Source: Geminicoccaceae bacterium (GTDB lineage: Bacteria > Pseudomonadota > Alphaproteobacteria > Geminicoccales > Geminicoccaceae). From it: DNA of 6,450 bases. The notes beneath the pieces were generated by a model that searched no databases, was not told the origin of the DNA, and was given only the letters and a program-made list of their open reading frames with translations. Positions 5,630-6,450 of the stretch are shown one piece after another. The translations under genes and the position numbers were made by a program. The stretch is from NCBI GenBank assembly GCA_030824835.1, contig JAPJRA010000224.1, forward strand, positions 1 through 6,450, written 5' to 3'. Numbering within the stretch: the first letter of the stretch is position 1; every line of letters starts with the position of its first letter.

Positions 5630-6450
5630 ATGCTGAAGAGCCTGGCCATTCGCGACATCGTGCTGATCGAACGGCTGGAGCTCGCCTTCGATGATGGCCT
5701 GTCGGTGCTTACCGGCGAGACCGGCGCCGGCAAATCCATCATCCTGGACGCGCTAGGCCTGGCGCTGGGCGGGCGCGGCGATCGCGGCCTCGTCCGCGGC
5801 GGCGCCGATCAGGGCTCCGTCGTGGCCCTGCTGGAGCCCGGCGCCGCGACGGCGGTGCAGGCCCTGCTTGACGACAACGCCATCCCCTTCGAGGGCGAGC
5901 TCATCCTGCGCCGGATCGTGACCGCGGACGGCCGCAGCCGTGCCTTCGTCAACGACACCGCGGTGAGCACGGGCCTGCTGCGCCAGCTCGGCGACCTGCT
6001 GGTGGAGGTCCACGGCCAGTTCGACCAGCGCGGCCTCCTGAACCCCCAGACGCACCGCGCCGTGCTGGACGCTTTCGGCGGCGCGCTCGAGCTGGCCGGC
6101 CGCGTCCGTGCCGCATATGGGCTCTGGCGCGATGCCGAGCACCAGGTCGGAGAGCTGCGCTCCAAGCTGGCCGAGGCACAGCGGGAGGAGGACTATCTGC
6201 GCCACCGCGAGCGCGAGCTCGCCGATCTGGCCCCGGCTTCCGGCGAGGAGGAGGAGCTGGCGACCCGCCGGCAGGCGCTGATGAGCCGCGAGAAGCTGGT
6301 CGGGGCCTTGGGGGATGCGCTGGCCGCGGTCGGCGGCGACGGTGGCGCCCTGGCGCGTCTCAGCACCGCCGAGCGGCGGCTGGAGCGGAGCGCCGGCATG
6401 GCGCCCGAGCTGCTGGAGCCGGCAGCGGCGGCGCTCGGCCGGGCCGTGGT
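5630..6450 (+). CDS. recN: DNA repair protein RecN, N-terminal part (partial, 3' end outside window)
   Basis: RecN is an SMC-like ATPase that acts at double-strand breaks early in recombinational repair. The visible 273 residues begin MLKSLAIRDIVLIERLELAF, the typical RecN opening. They include Walker A GETGAGKS (29-36), LILRRIVTADGRSRAFVND and the Q-loop region VEVHGQFDQRGLL (Q130). A charged helical stretch from about 165 onward is the start of the coiled coil. Most RecN proteins have HGQH at the Q-loop; here the residue after Q is Phe131. The full protein is usually about 550-560 residues, so roughly half is missing at the window edge. The ATG at 5630 lacks a clear Shine-Dalgarno but fits the family N-terminus exactly. 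The gene lies 25 bases after bamD. No LexA-type operator was recognised in front of it. Confidence 0.93.
   Translation, partial: MLKSLAIRDIVLIERLELAFDDGLSVLTGETGAGKSIILDALGLALGGRGDRGLVRGGADQGSVVALLEPGAATAVQALLDDNAIPFEGELILRRIVTADGRSRAFVNDTAVSTGLLRQLGDLLVEVHGQFDQRGLLNPQTHRAVLDAFGGALELAGRVRAAYGLWRDAEHQVGELRSKLAEAQREEDYLRHRERELADLAPASGEEEELATRRQALMSREKLVGALGDALAAVGGDGGALARLSTAERRLERSAGMAPELLEPAAAALGRAV

Noticed and set aside
4696..5742. Minus-strand open frame of 348 codons opposite bamD and the start of recN
   Set aside because: It spans two genes with strong family matches on the other strand and shows no motif of its own.

Overview
The window is a high-GC stretch that reads as the dcw-cluster exit of an alphaproteobacterium, plausibly of the Rhodospirillales type. 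The main evidence is gene order. The end of ftsZ, then lpxC, bamD and recN, all on the + strand, follow the order familiar from alphaproteobacterial chromosomes. The last residues of the ftsZ frame (DIPSFLRR) are the conserved FtsZ C-terminal tail. Genus-level assignment cannot be made from the sequence alone.

Layout. 1-44 is the tail of ftsZ, followed by a 13-bp perfect GC-rich hairpin (105-138) that probably ends its transcript. 256-1074 is an LpxC-family gene in the expected place. It keeps the zinc ligands but lacks the catalytic glutamate and about 25 residues of the acyl-chain-binding insert. 1083-1925 (- strand) is a tandem universal stress protein, convergent with lpxC. Its divergent promoter region carries a near-consensus FNR/FixK-type box at 1992-2005. 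2032-3612 is a CYTH-CHAD protein (triphosphate-tunnel domain plus polyphosphate-binding helical domain) starting at TTG behind a strong Shine-Dalgarno. Four bases after it, 3617-4243 encodes a small ParA/MinD-like ATPase. 4252-4623 (- strand) is an XRE-family regulator, convergent with parA and divergent from bamD. 4771-5604 is the lipoprotein BamD. 5630-6450 is the N-terminal part of RecN, running off the window.

How they fit together. ftsZ, lpxC, bamD and recN are envelope, division and repair housekeeping genes. A block of about 3.6 kb (usp, CYTH-CHAD, parA, xre) sits between lpxC and bamD, which are often neighbours. The most interesting candidates are the LpxC homologue that looks catalytically dead, and the tight CYTH-CHAD/ParA pair. 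The pair could be a polyphosphate-linked partitioning module; this is inference. No rRNA, tRNA, CRISPR, insertion sequence or other mobile element was recognised.
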